From positions 1-21,733 of the forward strand of contig QMZY01000003.1 in NCBI GenBank assembly GCA_003663415.1: 21,733 nucleotides of DNA, read 5' to 3'. This DNA comes from Candidatus Aenigmatarchaeota archaeon (GTDB lineage: Archaea > Aenigmatarchaeota > Aenigmatarchaeia > QMZP01). A program made the position numbers and the translations under genes. Positions 13,642-21,623 of the stretch are shown here, piece after piece; position 1 is the first letter of the stretch, and the number at the start of each line of letters is the position of its first letter. The notes under the pieces were generated by a model. It saw only the letters and a list, made by a program, of their open reading frames with translations. It made no database searches and had not been told where the DNA came from.

Positions 13642-14694
13642 TTATTCCCATTCTTTCCATTCGGTTATAATTCTCTTTGCTTCAGAAAGCATAGTTTGAT
13701 TGTATTCTTTACCGGCTTCAAAACTTGAAAGTTTGGGGTCATTTTCACCCCATCCGTTCACACCTGATTCTTCTTTTCTGTTATAATCCTTGAGCGATGT
13801 CCCTATGTTACGAAACCTGTTTACTTTTCCACCTTTAGCTTTTTCTAAATCGCATAAACCGGTTCTTTCTATTTCATTTAAGTATGCAAGAATAGAGGAT
13901 GTTTCACATTTACTAGCATGCCCCACAATTACGAAGGGCTTACCGTTCTTCATATTTTTTCCCTTTAACAAACTAAAATCAAAAATCTTCATAAACCCAC
14001 TGTTTCCGTATCTTTCTCTAAGAGTGTTTATACCGTCTTGAATTGCAGCAAGATGTGTTGGAGAGGCATGAGAGGTAATAATTACTACTTTTTCCGGTTT
14101 GATCTCCTCTACCAAATAAGAAAAGTAATTCAATATCAAATACTTTTGGGTTTCAAATTCAATTTTTATGGTTCCATAAAAACCCCTTTCATATGGTTCT
14201 GTGAATGCATAGGAAATAGATGGAACAGAAATTACTCCTTCCAATTCTCTTTCCAAACCTCTTATTAAACCTCTTGACCTTATATTATCTGAATCCATGG
14301 GTAAATGAAAACCATGCTCTTCAAATGGATCATTGTTTCCAAGAATTATTTTTGATTTTTTCAAATCTTTATATTTTTGAGAAGATTCAGCTCCTTTATC
14401 CAAATCTATAATTTCTATATCACCAAAATATTTATCTCTCAAAAACTCTTCCTTTATTTTCTCCTCATTAATTTCATAAACCCCTCTTAAACTTTCCTTT
14501 GGGAGCGGAGGTAACATAAATTCCTCACAACTTAAAACAAACCCATAATATACACTTGGATCTGTATGTACACTCATTACAGGAAGCAAAACCTTTTTCA
14601 AATTACCTTTTTTTCCAAGTTTTTCTAAACCATTCCAAGAATACGCTGCTAGTTCATTTCCCTGATTTAGTTTATTTGAAAGGGTTTCAAACAT
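13642..14694 (-). CDS. Creatininase-family amidohydrolase with N-terminal extension
   Basis: A 350-residue protein of the creatininase superfamily: metal-dependent hydrolases of C-N bonds, with members such as creatinine amidohydrolase and MftE. The metal-binding block is EEHGFHLPMDSD (125-136), which aligns Glu125, His127 and Asp136 with the known ligands; SHA (His209) takes the place of the GHGGN strand, and GHASKCETS (258-266) matches the family HAGExETS block. The C-terminal GVNGWGENDPKLSSFEAGKE also fits. Family members are usually about 250 residues; here roughly 115 unassigned residues precede the domain. The substrate is unknown. An ATG at 14739 would add 15 residues, but GAGGT lies five bases before the ATG at 14694, directly after the ATP-grasp stop, which decides the start. 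It is last of a three-gene operon. Confidence 0.75.
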   Translation of the reverse strand: MFETLSNKLNQGNELAAYSWNGLEKLGKKGNLKKVLLPVMSVHTDPSVYYGFVLSCEEFMLPPLPKESLRGVYEINEEKIKEEFLRDKYFGDIEIIDLDKGAESSQKYKDLKKSKIILGNNDPFEEHGFHLPMDSDNIRSRGLIRGLERELEGVISVPSISYAFTEPYERGFYGTIKIEFETQKYLILNYFSYLVEEIKPEKVVIITSHASPTHLAAIQDGINTLRERYGNSGFMKIFDFSLLKGKNMKNGKPFVIVGHASKCETSSILAYLNEIERTGLCDLEKAKGGKVNRFRNIGTSLKDYNRKEESGVNGWGENDPKLSSFEAGKEYNQTMLSEAKRIITEWKEWE

Positions 14695-14695
14695 A

Positions 14696-15790
14696 TTATA
14701 CCTCAAATTTAATACCATAAAACCATTGCTTTTCCCCAAGAACGAAAACCTCGTCCCAGAACCTTTTCATTACTGTTCCCCACTTCACCTTTACCTCTGG
14801 TATTTTTTCTCCCAGAGCAAGTTTCAAAGCTAAATATGGTAGATTCGCTCCTGCACCAATGCATGCAATGGTTGTTCCTGCAAACCTTGGCTGAACTTCA
14901 ATAAGTTTTGGATATCCGTCCGAGGAGTAGCGGAACTGCATATTTATGCAGTAATCAAAACCCAGTTTCTCAGTAATTGTTTCTGCATATTCAATAATCT
15001 CTTTGTTTTTTTCGAGCTTTGCAACAGTTGAAATTCCCTCTTTTGTCACAACCCTTTCTCTTGGTATTGTTACCAAAGATTTCCCTTTCCGTGCCAGAAG
15101 ATCAACTGTATATTCTTTCCCTTCCAAATATTCCATGACCAACAAATCAGGAAACCTTCCCTGAGCCTCAGCCTGTTTTAAAATTTCCAAGGCTTCGCTG
15201 AAGTTTATAAAAGCGCTTGACGGTTTGTATTTGAAAAGCAAATCCACCTTATCAGCGTCAGGCCTCATAATCCGAAACCCACGCATTCCGTAACTGAACA
15301 CGGGCTTGAAACACACCGGCTTTTCCGGATAGCCCAATGAATTCGCGGCCTCCTTAAACTCCTTGACATTTTTAACCCTTTTGTATTCCGGAACAAAACC
15401 ATAAGGTTTGAAAAAATCATATAACTTTCCTTTATCCTGAGCAAGCTCTATGGCTTTCCAATCAGACAAAACAACTTCTACTCCGTATCTCCTGAAATCA
15501 GGTTTTGCCTTTGCCAAAGGGAGCAGCTCGGGGTCAACACCCGAAACCAAAAGCCTTGGCTTCTCCTTGTCGCATATTTCAAGCATTTTTTCAAGAAAAT
15601 TGTCCACGTTTCCCGGAGGAATTACATATCCCTTGTCAGCAAGATGAAAGCCATACGCATCTGGGTTCATATCGGCTGTTATCACTTTGATTTTTCTTCC
15701 TTCTTCCTTTGCACCAACTCTGAAGCCTTTAAGAATTCCATTGAACCCAGGCGAACCTGCGCCAGTAAAAAATATCCTCAATTCATTCAT
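14696..15790 (-). CDS. ATP-grasp ligase, CarB-like (second copy)
   Basis: A 364-residue ATP-grasp enzyme of the carbamoyl-phosphate-synthase-like type, a group that activates a carboxylate with ATP and joins it to an amine or thiol. The N-terminal nucleotide-like fold opens with IFFTGAGSPGF (about 6-16); the middle has KPVCFKPVFSYGMRGF (ATP-binding lysine and glycine loop) and VMEYLEGKEYTVDLLA; the late LIEVQPRFAGTT carries the metal-binding Glu and Arg. It shares with the ATP-grasp at 19418-20464 both the TGAG-P start and the ending N-[LM]-PYL-KLA-GE-IP-VK, so they are paralogues. The substrate is unknown. The ATG overlaps the upstream ceramidase-like stop (ATGA) and the creatininase-like gene follows after one base, so all three belong to one transcript. 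Confidence 0.85.
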   Translation of the reverse strand: MNELRIFFTGAGSPGFNGILKGFRVGAKEEGRKIKVITADMNPDAYGFHLADKGYVIPPGNVDNFLEKMLEICDKEKPRLLVSGVDPELLPLAKAKPDFRRYGVEVVLSDWKAIELAQDKGKLYDFFKPYGFVPEYKRVKNVKEFKEAANSLGYPEKPVCFKPVFSYGMRGFRIMRPDADKVDLLFKYKPSSAFINFSEALEILKQAEAQGRFPDLLVMEYLEGKEYTVDLLARKGKSLVTIPRERVVTKEGISTVAKLEKNKEIIEYAETITEKLGFDYCINMQFRYSSDGYPKLIEVQPRFAGTTIACIGAGANLPYLALKLALGEKIPEVKVKWGTVMKRFWDEVFVLGEKQWFYGIKFEV

Positions 15791-17133
15791 AAAAATTGCT
15801 TGTTTTTCGTTTTTAAATTTGTTTGTTTTTCAAATTCCCTTAGCAAAGAATCAACCCCGCTTACCAGAACATCTTCTGCGTTCTCTGCTAATGGAAATGG
15901 ACCAAACAACTTGAAGGCATGTGAATAATATCCTTTTCCATAACTTTCCCTGTCGGGTATATATCCAATGTTTCCATTCGCATAATTAACAGTAATAACA
16001 TCTGAATGCTTGTCTTTTATTTTCCTTCCAATACCAGAGAAAACCTCTGCAGGAATTCCCACAAGCTTTTTCTCACCGATTCCAAAAATCTGCACCCACA
16101 AATCAATGTAATAATCATTTCCCGCTCTTTTAACATATTCTTCTCTCGCTTTTTCTTTCCATTTCTCATAAAACTCTCCTTTGTCTCTTAACGGGTCTTT
16201 TGGAAGATTTTCAGATTCTTTCACAATTAAAGGAAGCTCTATTTTGCCTGACAAAGATCTGATTTCCGGGGAAAGCTCTTCTTTTTTATTAAGCAGCTCC
16301 AAAACCCTTTCACCCATAATCCTTCCATATTCTGGCAAGGTTTTCCAATCGCTTTCATAAACAAAACCTCCGTCTTCTGTTTCTCTAACAAGAACCTCCC
16401 TCTTCTTTTTTCTGTAAAAATTCAAAACAGGGTCAACGTCACCAGCATCGCCCTGCGTGTACAAAACATAACCGAAAAGTTTTGAATGCAAAAAATCAGC
16501 TACAGCACCCGGAAAATCCCTTGTTATTTCTGTCCTCCCCATCACACCGTTCCTTTCTATCAATACAGGGTGGCAACCAAAATTCAAAATAAGATCTTTT
16601 ACATAACCTTCTCCAAAATAAAACACACGAAGCGTGTCGTCAAAATCAGTGCTTGGTTCCTCATCCCAAGGATTCGTTTTCTCTCTGTTGTATCCAAATC
16701 CCTCAAGCCTGCCTGAAGAAAAATAAGCTTCAATTTTTTTCCTTGGGTTTTTCCATGCCCTTGTCAGGGATTCAGAAACCCTTTCCTCGGTCCATTCAAG
16801 ATACTCTTTATTAACATCTCCGCAACCAGGCAGAGGAAAAACAGCAGGAGCAGAGTGTGTATGTGTGCATGTAATCATTATATTTTCTTCAGGAATTCGT
16901 GTTTCTTTTGAAACCTTTTTTCTTATCCTTTTCACAGACTCGCTTTCCAGCGAAAGCAAATCACACGAAGCCAGACCAACCGCATTTTTACCGTCATCTA
17001 TAACAAAAGATGTTACATAGACAGGGTCATGAACATCTTGAGGATGCCTCTTTCCCCTGTAACCGGAAAGCTCATGCTCCCAGAATTTAAGCGGTGTTAT
17101 ATTGTCTTGCGCTCCGGATATGTAAAACGGCAT
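15787..17133 (-). CDS. Neutral/alkaline ceramidase-like amidase
   Basis: A 448-residue protein of the neutral ceramidase-like superfamily, zinc-dependent amidases. The zinc-binding CTHTHSAP (His91 and His93) near residue 90 corresponds to the ATHTHSGP block; NFGCHPVLI holds the later zinc His, followed by TRDFPGAV; and YTQGDAGDVDP matches the G-A-GD-P block of the family. No signal peptide is seen, so it should act in the cytoplasm, unlike secreted ceramidases, and an archaeon has no ordinary ceramides. A different amide is therefore the likely substrate. A TTG at 17151 could extend it by six residues; I prefer the ATG at 17133, about 26-30 nt below a TATA-like run. It is first in an operon with an ATP-grasp ligase and a creatininase-family hydrolase. 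Confidence 0.75.
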   Translation of the reverse strand: MPFYISGAQDNITPLKFWEHELSGYRGKRHPQDVHDPVYVTSFVIDDGKNAVGLASCDLLSLESESVKRIRKKVSKETRIPEENIMITCTHTHSAPAVFPLPGCGDVNKEYLEWTEERVSESLTRAWKNPRKKIEAYFSSGRLEGFGYNREKTNPWDEEPSTDFDDTLRVFYFGEGYVKDLILNFGCHPVLIERNGVMGRTEITRDFPGAVADFLHSKLFGYVLYTQGDAGDVDPVLNFYRKKKREVLVRETEDGGFVYESDWKTLPEYGRIMGERVLELLNKKEELSPEIRSLSGKIELPLIVKESENLPKDPLRDKGEFYEKWKEKAREEYVKRAGNDYYIDLWVQIFGIGEKKLVGIPAEVFSGIGRKIKDKHSDVITVNYANGNIGYIPDRESYGKGYYSHAFKLFGPFPLAENAEDVLVSGVDSLLREFEKQTNLKTKNKQFL

Positions 17134-17193
17134 AAAATTAATACAACACAAAATAATTTAAATTTTATAAATTCTTTCCTTTAATTTTATGCT
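17134..17193. promoter_or_regulatory. 60-bp divergent promoter between ceramidase-like and PIG-L genes
   Basis: The gap is an A/T run. TTTATAAA (17164-17171) is centred about 26 nt before the + start at 17194, and the self-complementary AATTTAAATT just to its left (about 17156-17165) lies about 27 nt before the - start at 17133. Neither gene has a ribosome binding site, so both should be leaderless and jointly controlled. Confidence 0.5.
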
Positions 17194-17817
17194 ATGATGA
17201 GAAGAATCCTTTTTCTTGGTGCTCATCCGGATGATATGGAAACAGGTTCATCTGGCTTGCTTATGAAAATGCTTGGAAAAGCGAAATGTTTTCATATAGT
17301 TTTTGCAAGCGGCGCTGAGCAGCCGGGAAACGAAACCATTTTCGAAGAGTTTGAAAATGCAATGAAGGTTTTAGAAATGCCTTCAGGAAGTTTTGAAATG
17401 AAGGACTTACCGAATACAAAATTTCCCGAAAATGAAGCAAAGATAAGAGAGATACTTGAAGGGGCAAGAGACAAATGGAAACCGGACACAATAGTCACGC
17501 ATTACATTCCGAATACGCACCAAGACCATGAAACCCTCACCAAAAATGTTCTCAGGGTTTTCAAAACCCAAACCATTCTCATGTATGAGGATTTTAAAAG
17601 CACACCGGGTTTTCTTCCAAACCTTCTGGTTCCTCTAACAAAGGAGGAGGTTGAGAAAAAGGTAAAAGTCCTTGAGTGCTATAAATCACAGTTCAGAAGA
17701 TATTACCACGATATGGATTACGTAAGGGCGATAGCAAAAATGCGGGGCAAAAGAGTAAACCTGGATTACGCAGAAGCCTTTTGTGTTTATCAGCTTGTTC
17801 TGGATTCATATGGTTAA
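17194..17817 (+). CDS. PIG-L / LmbE family N-deacetylase
   Basis: A 207-residue zinc-dependent deacetylase. Members remove an N-acetyl group from GlcNAc-type sugars, as in GPI anchors, mycothiol, bacillithiol and archaeal glycan precursors. The zinc and catalytic motif AHPDDMET lies at residues 10-17 (His11, Asp13, Asp14), and the third ligand is in HQDH (109-112). The length suits the family. Two ATGs occur in tandem at 17194 and 17197; either would do, and a TATA-like box sits about 26 nt upstream. The oxidoreductase gene starts inside its last codons with an 8-base overlap, so the two are translationally linked. In this setting it probably frees an amine on an amino sugar, which the nearby ATP-grasp ligases could then use. 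Confidence 0.88.
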   Translation: MMRRILFLGAHPDDMETGSSGLLMKMLGKAKCFHIVFASGAEQPGNETIFEEFENAMKVLEMPSGSFEMKDLPNTKFPENEAKIREILEGARDKWKPDTIVTHYIPNTHQDHETLTKNVLRVFKTQTILMYEDFKSTPGFLPNLLVPLTKEEVEKKVKVLECYKSQFRRYYHDMDYVRAIAKMRGKRVNLDYAEAFCVYQLVLDSYG

Positions 17818-18796
17818 GGTTGCTGTTATTGGAACAGGAAACATGGGACGCCATCATGCAAGGGTTTATTCAGAGCTTGGAGAATCTGAACTTGTTGCAG
17901 TGACTGATATAAACAAAAGAAAAGGAAAACAGATAGCAAAAAAATTCAAATGCAAATTCTATTCAGATTACAAAACAATGCTTAAAAACGAATCTGTAGA
18001 TGCTGTTTCTGTTGCAGTTCCAACATTTTTGCATAAAGAAGTTTCTCTGGGATGCATAGAAGAAGGAAAGCACGTGCTTGTTGAAAAACCAATAGCAAAA
18101 ACCTTGGAAGATGCAAAAACAATAATAAACTATGCAAAAAAGAAAAAAATCAAACTCGCTGTTGGTCATACAGAGAGGTTTAATCCGGCTGTTCAGAAGT
18201 TAAAGGAACTAATTCAAAAAAACAGGCTTGGAAAGATTATAACCATCTCTGCAAAAAGAGTTGGTTTGTTGCCGCCGCAAATAAGAGATGCCAATGTTAT
18301 AATTGATATAGCAGTCCATGATATAGATGTTTTTAATTATTTGCTTGAAAAAAAACCAACCAAAATCTATGCAACAGCAGGAAAAGCGCTTATTGCGAAA
18401 AGAGAGGATTATGCAGACATTTTAATGAAATATGACGGAACAAATGCCTTTATACAAGTAAACTGGGTAACGCCTGTTAAAATCAGAACACTTTCTGTTA
18501 CAGGCATAAAAGGCTACGCTGAGCTGAATTACATGACCCAGGACCTTTTTTTGTTCAAAAGCGACTGGTCATACATAAGGGAAAAAACCTTTACAGACAT
18601 AAAAAAACTCGGCACACCAAAGAAAAAAAGAATAAAAATCCAAAAAGAAGAGCCATTAAAAAGGGAACTGAGAAGTTTTTTAAACTGGATAAAAACAGGG
18701 AAAAAACACCCCTGCACAGGCAAAGAAGGCCTTCTTGCTCTTGAAACAGCTTATAAGGTTATAGAATCCTATAAAAAATCAGAGCCTGTTATTTAA
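17810..18796 (+). CDS. Gfo/Idh/MocA oxidoreductase, possible UDP-GlcNAc 3-dehydrogenase
   Basis: A 328-residue NAD(P)-dependent sugar dehydrogenase. The N-terminal Rossmann fold has VAVIGTGNMGRHHARV (4-19), the family motif EKP (92-94) marks the active-site edge, and the catalytic His is His170 in VHDIDVF. The C-terminal half is the usual substrate-binding sheet. Its overall look is that of archaeal UDP-N-acetylglucosamine 3-dehydrogenase-like proteins; with a DegT-type aminotransferase in the same cluster, an oxidise-then-aminate route to a 3-amino sugar (GnnA/GnnB type) is a reasonable guess, not proven. An ATG at 17783 would add nine residues unlike the fold; the ATG at 17810 begins directly with the Rossmann strand. 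The gene overlaps PIG-L by eight bases and converges with the HAD gene, overlapping it by eight. Confidence 0.85.
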   Translation: MVKVAVIGTGNMGRHHARVYSELGESELVAVTDINKRKGKQIAKKFKCKFYSDYKTMLKNESVDAVSVAVPTFLHKEVSLGCIEEGKHVLVEKPIAKTLEDAKTIINYAKKKKIKLAVGHTERFNPAVQKLKELIQKNRLGKIITISAKRVGLLPPQIRDANVIIDIAVHDIDVFNYLLEKKPTKIYATAGKALIAKREDYADILMKYDGTNAFIQVNWVTPVKIRTLSVTGIKGYAELNYMTQDLFLFKSDWSYIREKTFTDIKKLGTPKKKRIKIQKEEPLKRELRSFLNWIKTGKKHPCTGKEGLLALETAYKVIESYKKSEPVI

Positions 18797-19421
18797 CTAT
18801 TTTCAGAATTTCTTTCAAATCTGTAACCACAAAATCCGGGTTCTGAAAATCGCATTCTGAATACTTTGTTTTCACTGCTATAAATTTAATACCAACGGCC
18901 TTTGCAGCTATCTCATCGTAAATCCTGTCTCCAACCATCCATGCCTCCTCTTTTTTTGCTTTTAGTTTTTTCATCATTTCCAGAATCCCGTCTTCAGCTG
19001 GTTTTATGTTCATGCCGTCTTTTATTTTATCCCTTGAAAACACCATGTCTACCATGTCCTTTGCACCTATCTTTTCCAGAACACTGTAAATACATTTTTC
19101 TCCGTTGTTTGAAAAAATTCCGACCTTAAAGCCCATTTCCTTCAATTTCTGAAGAACTTCTTTCGCGTTTGGAAAAACCACACACTTATCAGTGCCTTCC
19201 TTTTCAAATTCATCAATTATATCAAACACCTCGTCTATAACACTTTTCCCAAGTTTTTTTTCAAGCTGTAAAACAGCTCTGTTCACACTTGGTATCAAAG
19301 GCCTGAACTCCGAGTTTATACCATGTTTTCTGAAATAGTCCTTTAAGCTTTCCCTCATTCCATTATAATCAATATTCAAATAAACAAGCGTTCCGTCAAA
19401 ATCAAAAATTATAAGCTTCAT
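18789..19421 (-). CDS. HAD-family phosphatase, phosphoglycolate-phosphatase-like
   Basis: A 210-residue haloacid-dehalogenase-type hydrolase. Motif I DFDGT has the nucleophile Asp7 and the acid Asp9; motif II is in GIFSNNGEK; motif III is the lysine in NIKPAEDG; and motif IV is MVGDRIYDEIAA, with the two metal-binding aspartates. A helical cap lies between motifs I and II. Members remove phosphate from small sugars or metabolites; this one probably dephosphorylates a pathway intermediate. The ATG at 19421 overlaps the upstream ATP-grasp stop (ATGA) and begins at the first beta strand. An in-frame ATG at 19439 would add six residues, and a GGAG motif lies too close to it to be sure, so the start is slightly uncertain. 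It is third in the operon DegT, ATP-grasp, HAD. Confidence 0.87.
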   Translation of the reverse strand: MKLIIFDFDGTLVYLNIDYNGMRESLKDYFRKHGINSEFRPLIPSVNRAVLQLEKKLGKSVIDEVFDIIDEFEKEGTDKCVVFPNAKEVLQKLKEMGFKVGIFSNNGEKCIYSVLEKIGAKDMVDMVFSRDKIKDGMNIKPAEDGILEMMKKLKAKKEEAWMVGDRIYDEIAAKAVGIKFIAVKTKYSECDFQNPDFVVTDLKEILKIVK

Positions 19422-20464
19422 ATCTTTTCGCTTCTCCATTCTCCTTCCTTCCTGAGAACCGGACCGGAATCCATATGCCTTATCCAGTAAAGCCCTTCTG
19501 GTACGCAGTTGAATTTTTTCACATCAGGAATTTCTTCTCCATAAGCAAGTTTAACATACAAATAAGGCATATTAATTCCAGCGTATGTAAAGAAATAGCT
19601 TGTAGTAAAAAACCTGCCAACATTAATTTCTGTAGGGCATGGTATTCCTTCGGGGTTTTTTTTCAAATCCACACAAAAAATGCCTGTTGCTTTCGGGTCT
19701 ATTGCCTTAACACATTCATACGCTGCTTTATTAACTTTTTCATCATGTATTGTTTTCGCAACAGAAGGCGTTCCTGTTTTTCCAGAAGGCGCGAGTTCTG
19801 GATATATATATTCTAATCTCACTCTTGCCTGCGAACAAATAAGTTCGCCTTTGTTCCATAAAGACTGGAAAGCTATGTCATCTGCTGGTAAATATTCCTG
19901 AGCGATGAACTTCCATCCAACTCTTCTGGACTCCCAATATTTAATCCAATGAATGCCTGTCTCGAGGTTTTCAACCAGGGTTGAACCTCTTGCTCCTGCT
20001 CCCCTCGTTGCCCTCAGCCAAAAAGGCATTCCAAGAACTTCTTTTGCTTTTTCCAAATCATTCTCATCTTTGACCTCCAAAACATTTGCCACAGGAATGC
20101 CTTTGGATTTCCATACCTTTGCTGATTCCAGCTTGTCCTGACAGATTCTTATTGTTTCCTTTGCGGGCAGAAAAACCTTGGCATGGATTTTTTCCCTGTT
20201 CTCGGATATAACCCCGACCTCTGAATCCGGTTGCGGATGCAAGAATTCAATTCCCTCCCTGTTAATAACTTCATTGACCTTTTCTATATATTCCGGGTCT
20301 GTGTTTTTCGGAAGCAGGTATCTTTTGTCCAAGTCGGGAAGCTCTAAATGGAACTTATTTACATCACTACCCGCAATAAACATTTTTTCTTCTGCTTTTC
20401 TTAACGACCTCACAAAATTCACGCCGGCAGGTCCGCCTGCACCTGTAACAAGAATCCTTTTCAT
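19418..20464 (-). CDS. ATP-grasp ligase, CarB-like (first copy)
   Basis: A 348-residue ATP-grasp enzyme. It opens with RILVTGAGGPAGVNFVRSL (3-21), the Rossmann-like start of carbamoyl-phosphate-synthase-type ligases; the ATP-grasp core carries MPFWLRATRGAGARGS (ATP-binding loop), FIAQEYLPADD, and the late PTEINVGRFFTT, with the Glu-Asn metal site. Like the paralogue at 14696-15790 it ends in N-[LM]-PYL-KLA-GE-IP-VK and may use a related substrate. ATP-grasp proteins beside sugar aminotransferases often join an amino acid or other carboxylate to the sugar amine, but the reaction here is unknown. GAGGGGG lies before its ATG, which overlaps the DegT stop (ATGA); its own stop overlaps the HAD start, so the three are one transcript. 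Confidence 0.85.
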   Translation of the reverse strand: MKRILVTGAGGPAGVNFVRSLRKAEEKMFIAGSDVNKFHLELPDLDKRYLLPKNTDPEYIEKVNEVINREGIEFLHPQPDSEVGVISENREKIHAKVFLPAKETIRICQDKLESAKVWKSKGIPVANVLEVKDENDLEKAKEVLGMPFWLRATRGAGARGSTLVENLETGIHWIKYWESRRVGWKFIAQEYLPADDIAFQSLWNKGELICSQARVRLEYIYPELAPSGKTGTPSVAKTIHDEKVNKAAYECVKAIDPKATGIFCVDLKKNPEGIPCPTEINVGRFFTTSYFFTYAGINMPYLYVKLAYGEEIPDVKKFNCVPEGLYWIRHMDSGPVLRKEGEWRSEKI

Positions 20465-21546
20465 TTCAACCCCCTCTTTACTATTTCAGCAATATTTTCC
20501 ATATCCCTTGGCTCAAGCAAAGGATAAACAGGAAGAGACAAAACCTGTTCAGAAACCTTTTCTGCAACAGGACATAAACCTTTTTTAAAACCAAGTTTTT
20601 GGTATGCTGGCTGCATATGCACAGGCCTGTCATAATAGATTCTCGCTTTTATGCCGTTTTTATTCAAAAACTCAAAAAGCTTATCCCTTTTTTCCGCTTT
20701 TATGGTGTATTGATTATATACGTGTTTTGCACCGTTAAAACAAACAGGCGTTTTTATTCCTTCGGTGTTTCTTAACAACTCTGTTAAAATTATTGCATTT
20801 CTTCTTCTCTTCTCGTTCATTTCATCAAGTTTTTTCAACTGAACAAGACCCAATGCAGCCTGCATGTCCGTCATCCTGTAATTATAACCAATTATCTCAT
20901 GCCTGTAATTCTCTTTCTGCCCGTGGTTTCTTATAAGCCTTGCCTTCTCAGCAATCTCTTCTTTGTTTGTTAAAACCATACCGCCTTCTCCTGTTGTGAT
21001 GTTTTTTGTGGGATAAAAAGAGAATGCGGAAACGTCCCCAAATGAACCAACCTTTTTCCCTTTGTATTCAGCGCCAAGCGCCTGCGCACAGTCTTCAATC
21101 AGAACCAACCCATGCTCTTCCTTTATTTCAAGAATCTCATCCATTTTGCACGGCAAACCATACAAATGCACAACCAGAACAGCTTTTGTTTTTGGTGTTA
21201 TTTGCTTTCGTATCTCTTCCGGGTTTATATTAAAAGTGTCCTCGTCTATATCAGCAAAAACAGGAATTCCTTGGTTATAAAGGATGGAGTTAGACGTTGC
21301 GATAAACGTGAAGGGCGTTGTTATAACCTCGTCGCCTTTTTTAATTCCGGCTGCCTCTAAAGCGATTTTCAGAGCAGACGTTCCAGAAGAAGTTGCAATT
21401 CCATGTTTAACGCTATGGTATTTAGCGAATTCCTTTTCAAACTCTCTGACCTTCTCTCCCTGAGAAATTCTCCCTGACCTCAGCACGTCTGTGATTGCTT
21501 TTATCTCCTCTTCTGTCAGTAACGGCTTTGAAATCGGAACTTCCAT
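20461..21546 (-). CDS. DegT/DnrJ/EryC1/StrS aminotransferase (sugar aminotransferase)
   Basis: A 361-residue PLP-dependent aminotransferase of the DegT group, which makes amino sugars by transferring an amino group to a keto-sugar nucleotide, usually from glutamate. Lys181 in SFYPTKNITTGEGG is the expected PLP lysine. Other family blocks are the N-terminal IPSKPLLTEEEI-like start, SSGTSALKIAL (phosphate-binding), IEDCAQALGA (the Asp contacting PLP) and the C-terminal RIYYDRPVH with the LPVYPLL ending. The length is typical. The likely partner is the Gfo/Idh/MocA oxidoreductase 2 kb away, which would supply the keto sugar. It is first in an operon with ATP-grasp and HAD genes. A TATA-like box about 26 nt before the ATG and no ribosome binding site point to a leaderless transcript. 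Confidence 0.93.
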   Translation of the reverse strand: MEVPISKPLLTEEEIKAITDVLRSGRISQGEKVREFEKEFAKYHSVKHGIATSSGTSALKIALEAAGIKKGDEVITTPFTFIATSNSILYNQGIPVFADIDEDTFNINPEEIRKQITPKTKAVLVVHLYGLPCKMDEILEIKEEHGLVLIEDCAQALGAEYKGKKVGSFGDVSAFSFYPTKNITTGEGGMVLTNKEEIAEKARLIRNHGQKENYRHEIIGYNYRMTDMQAALGLVQLKKLDEMNEKRRRNAIILTELLRNTEGIKTPVCFNGAKHVYNQYTIKAEKRDKLFEFLNKNGIKARIYYDRPVHMQPAYQKLGFKKGLCPVAEKVSEQVLSLPVYPLLEPRDMENIAEIVKRGLK

Positions 21547-21623
21547 AAAAAAACAAATGGGTTTTTTATTTATATTATTGAGCTTGGGTTAACTTTTTAA
21601 ATGTTACATTCTAATTTAGGTTT
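21547..21623. promoter_or_regulatory. 77-bp divergent promoter between the DegT operon and the last gene
   Basis: Minus-strand AATATAAA (21568-21575) lies about 26 nt before the DegT start at 21546, and + strand TTTTTAAA (21594-21601) about 26 nt before the ATG at 21624. Two separate core promoters back to back, both apparently leaderless. Confidence 0.5.

Noticed and set aside
13642..21546. Reading the cluster as a defence or toxin system
   Set aside because: No nuclease, toxin-antitoxin, helicase or nucleotide-sensing domain is present; all eight genes are metabolic enzyme families.
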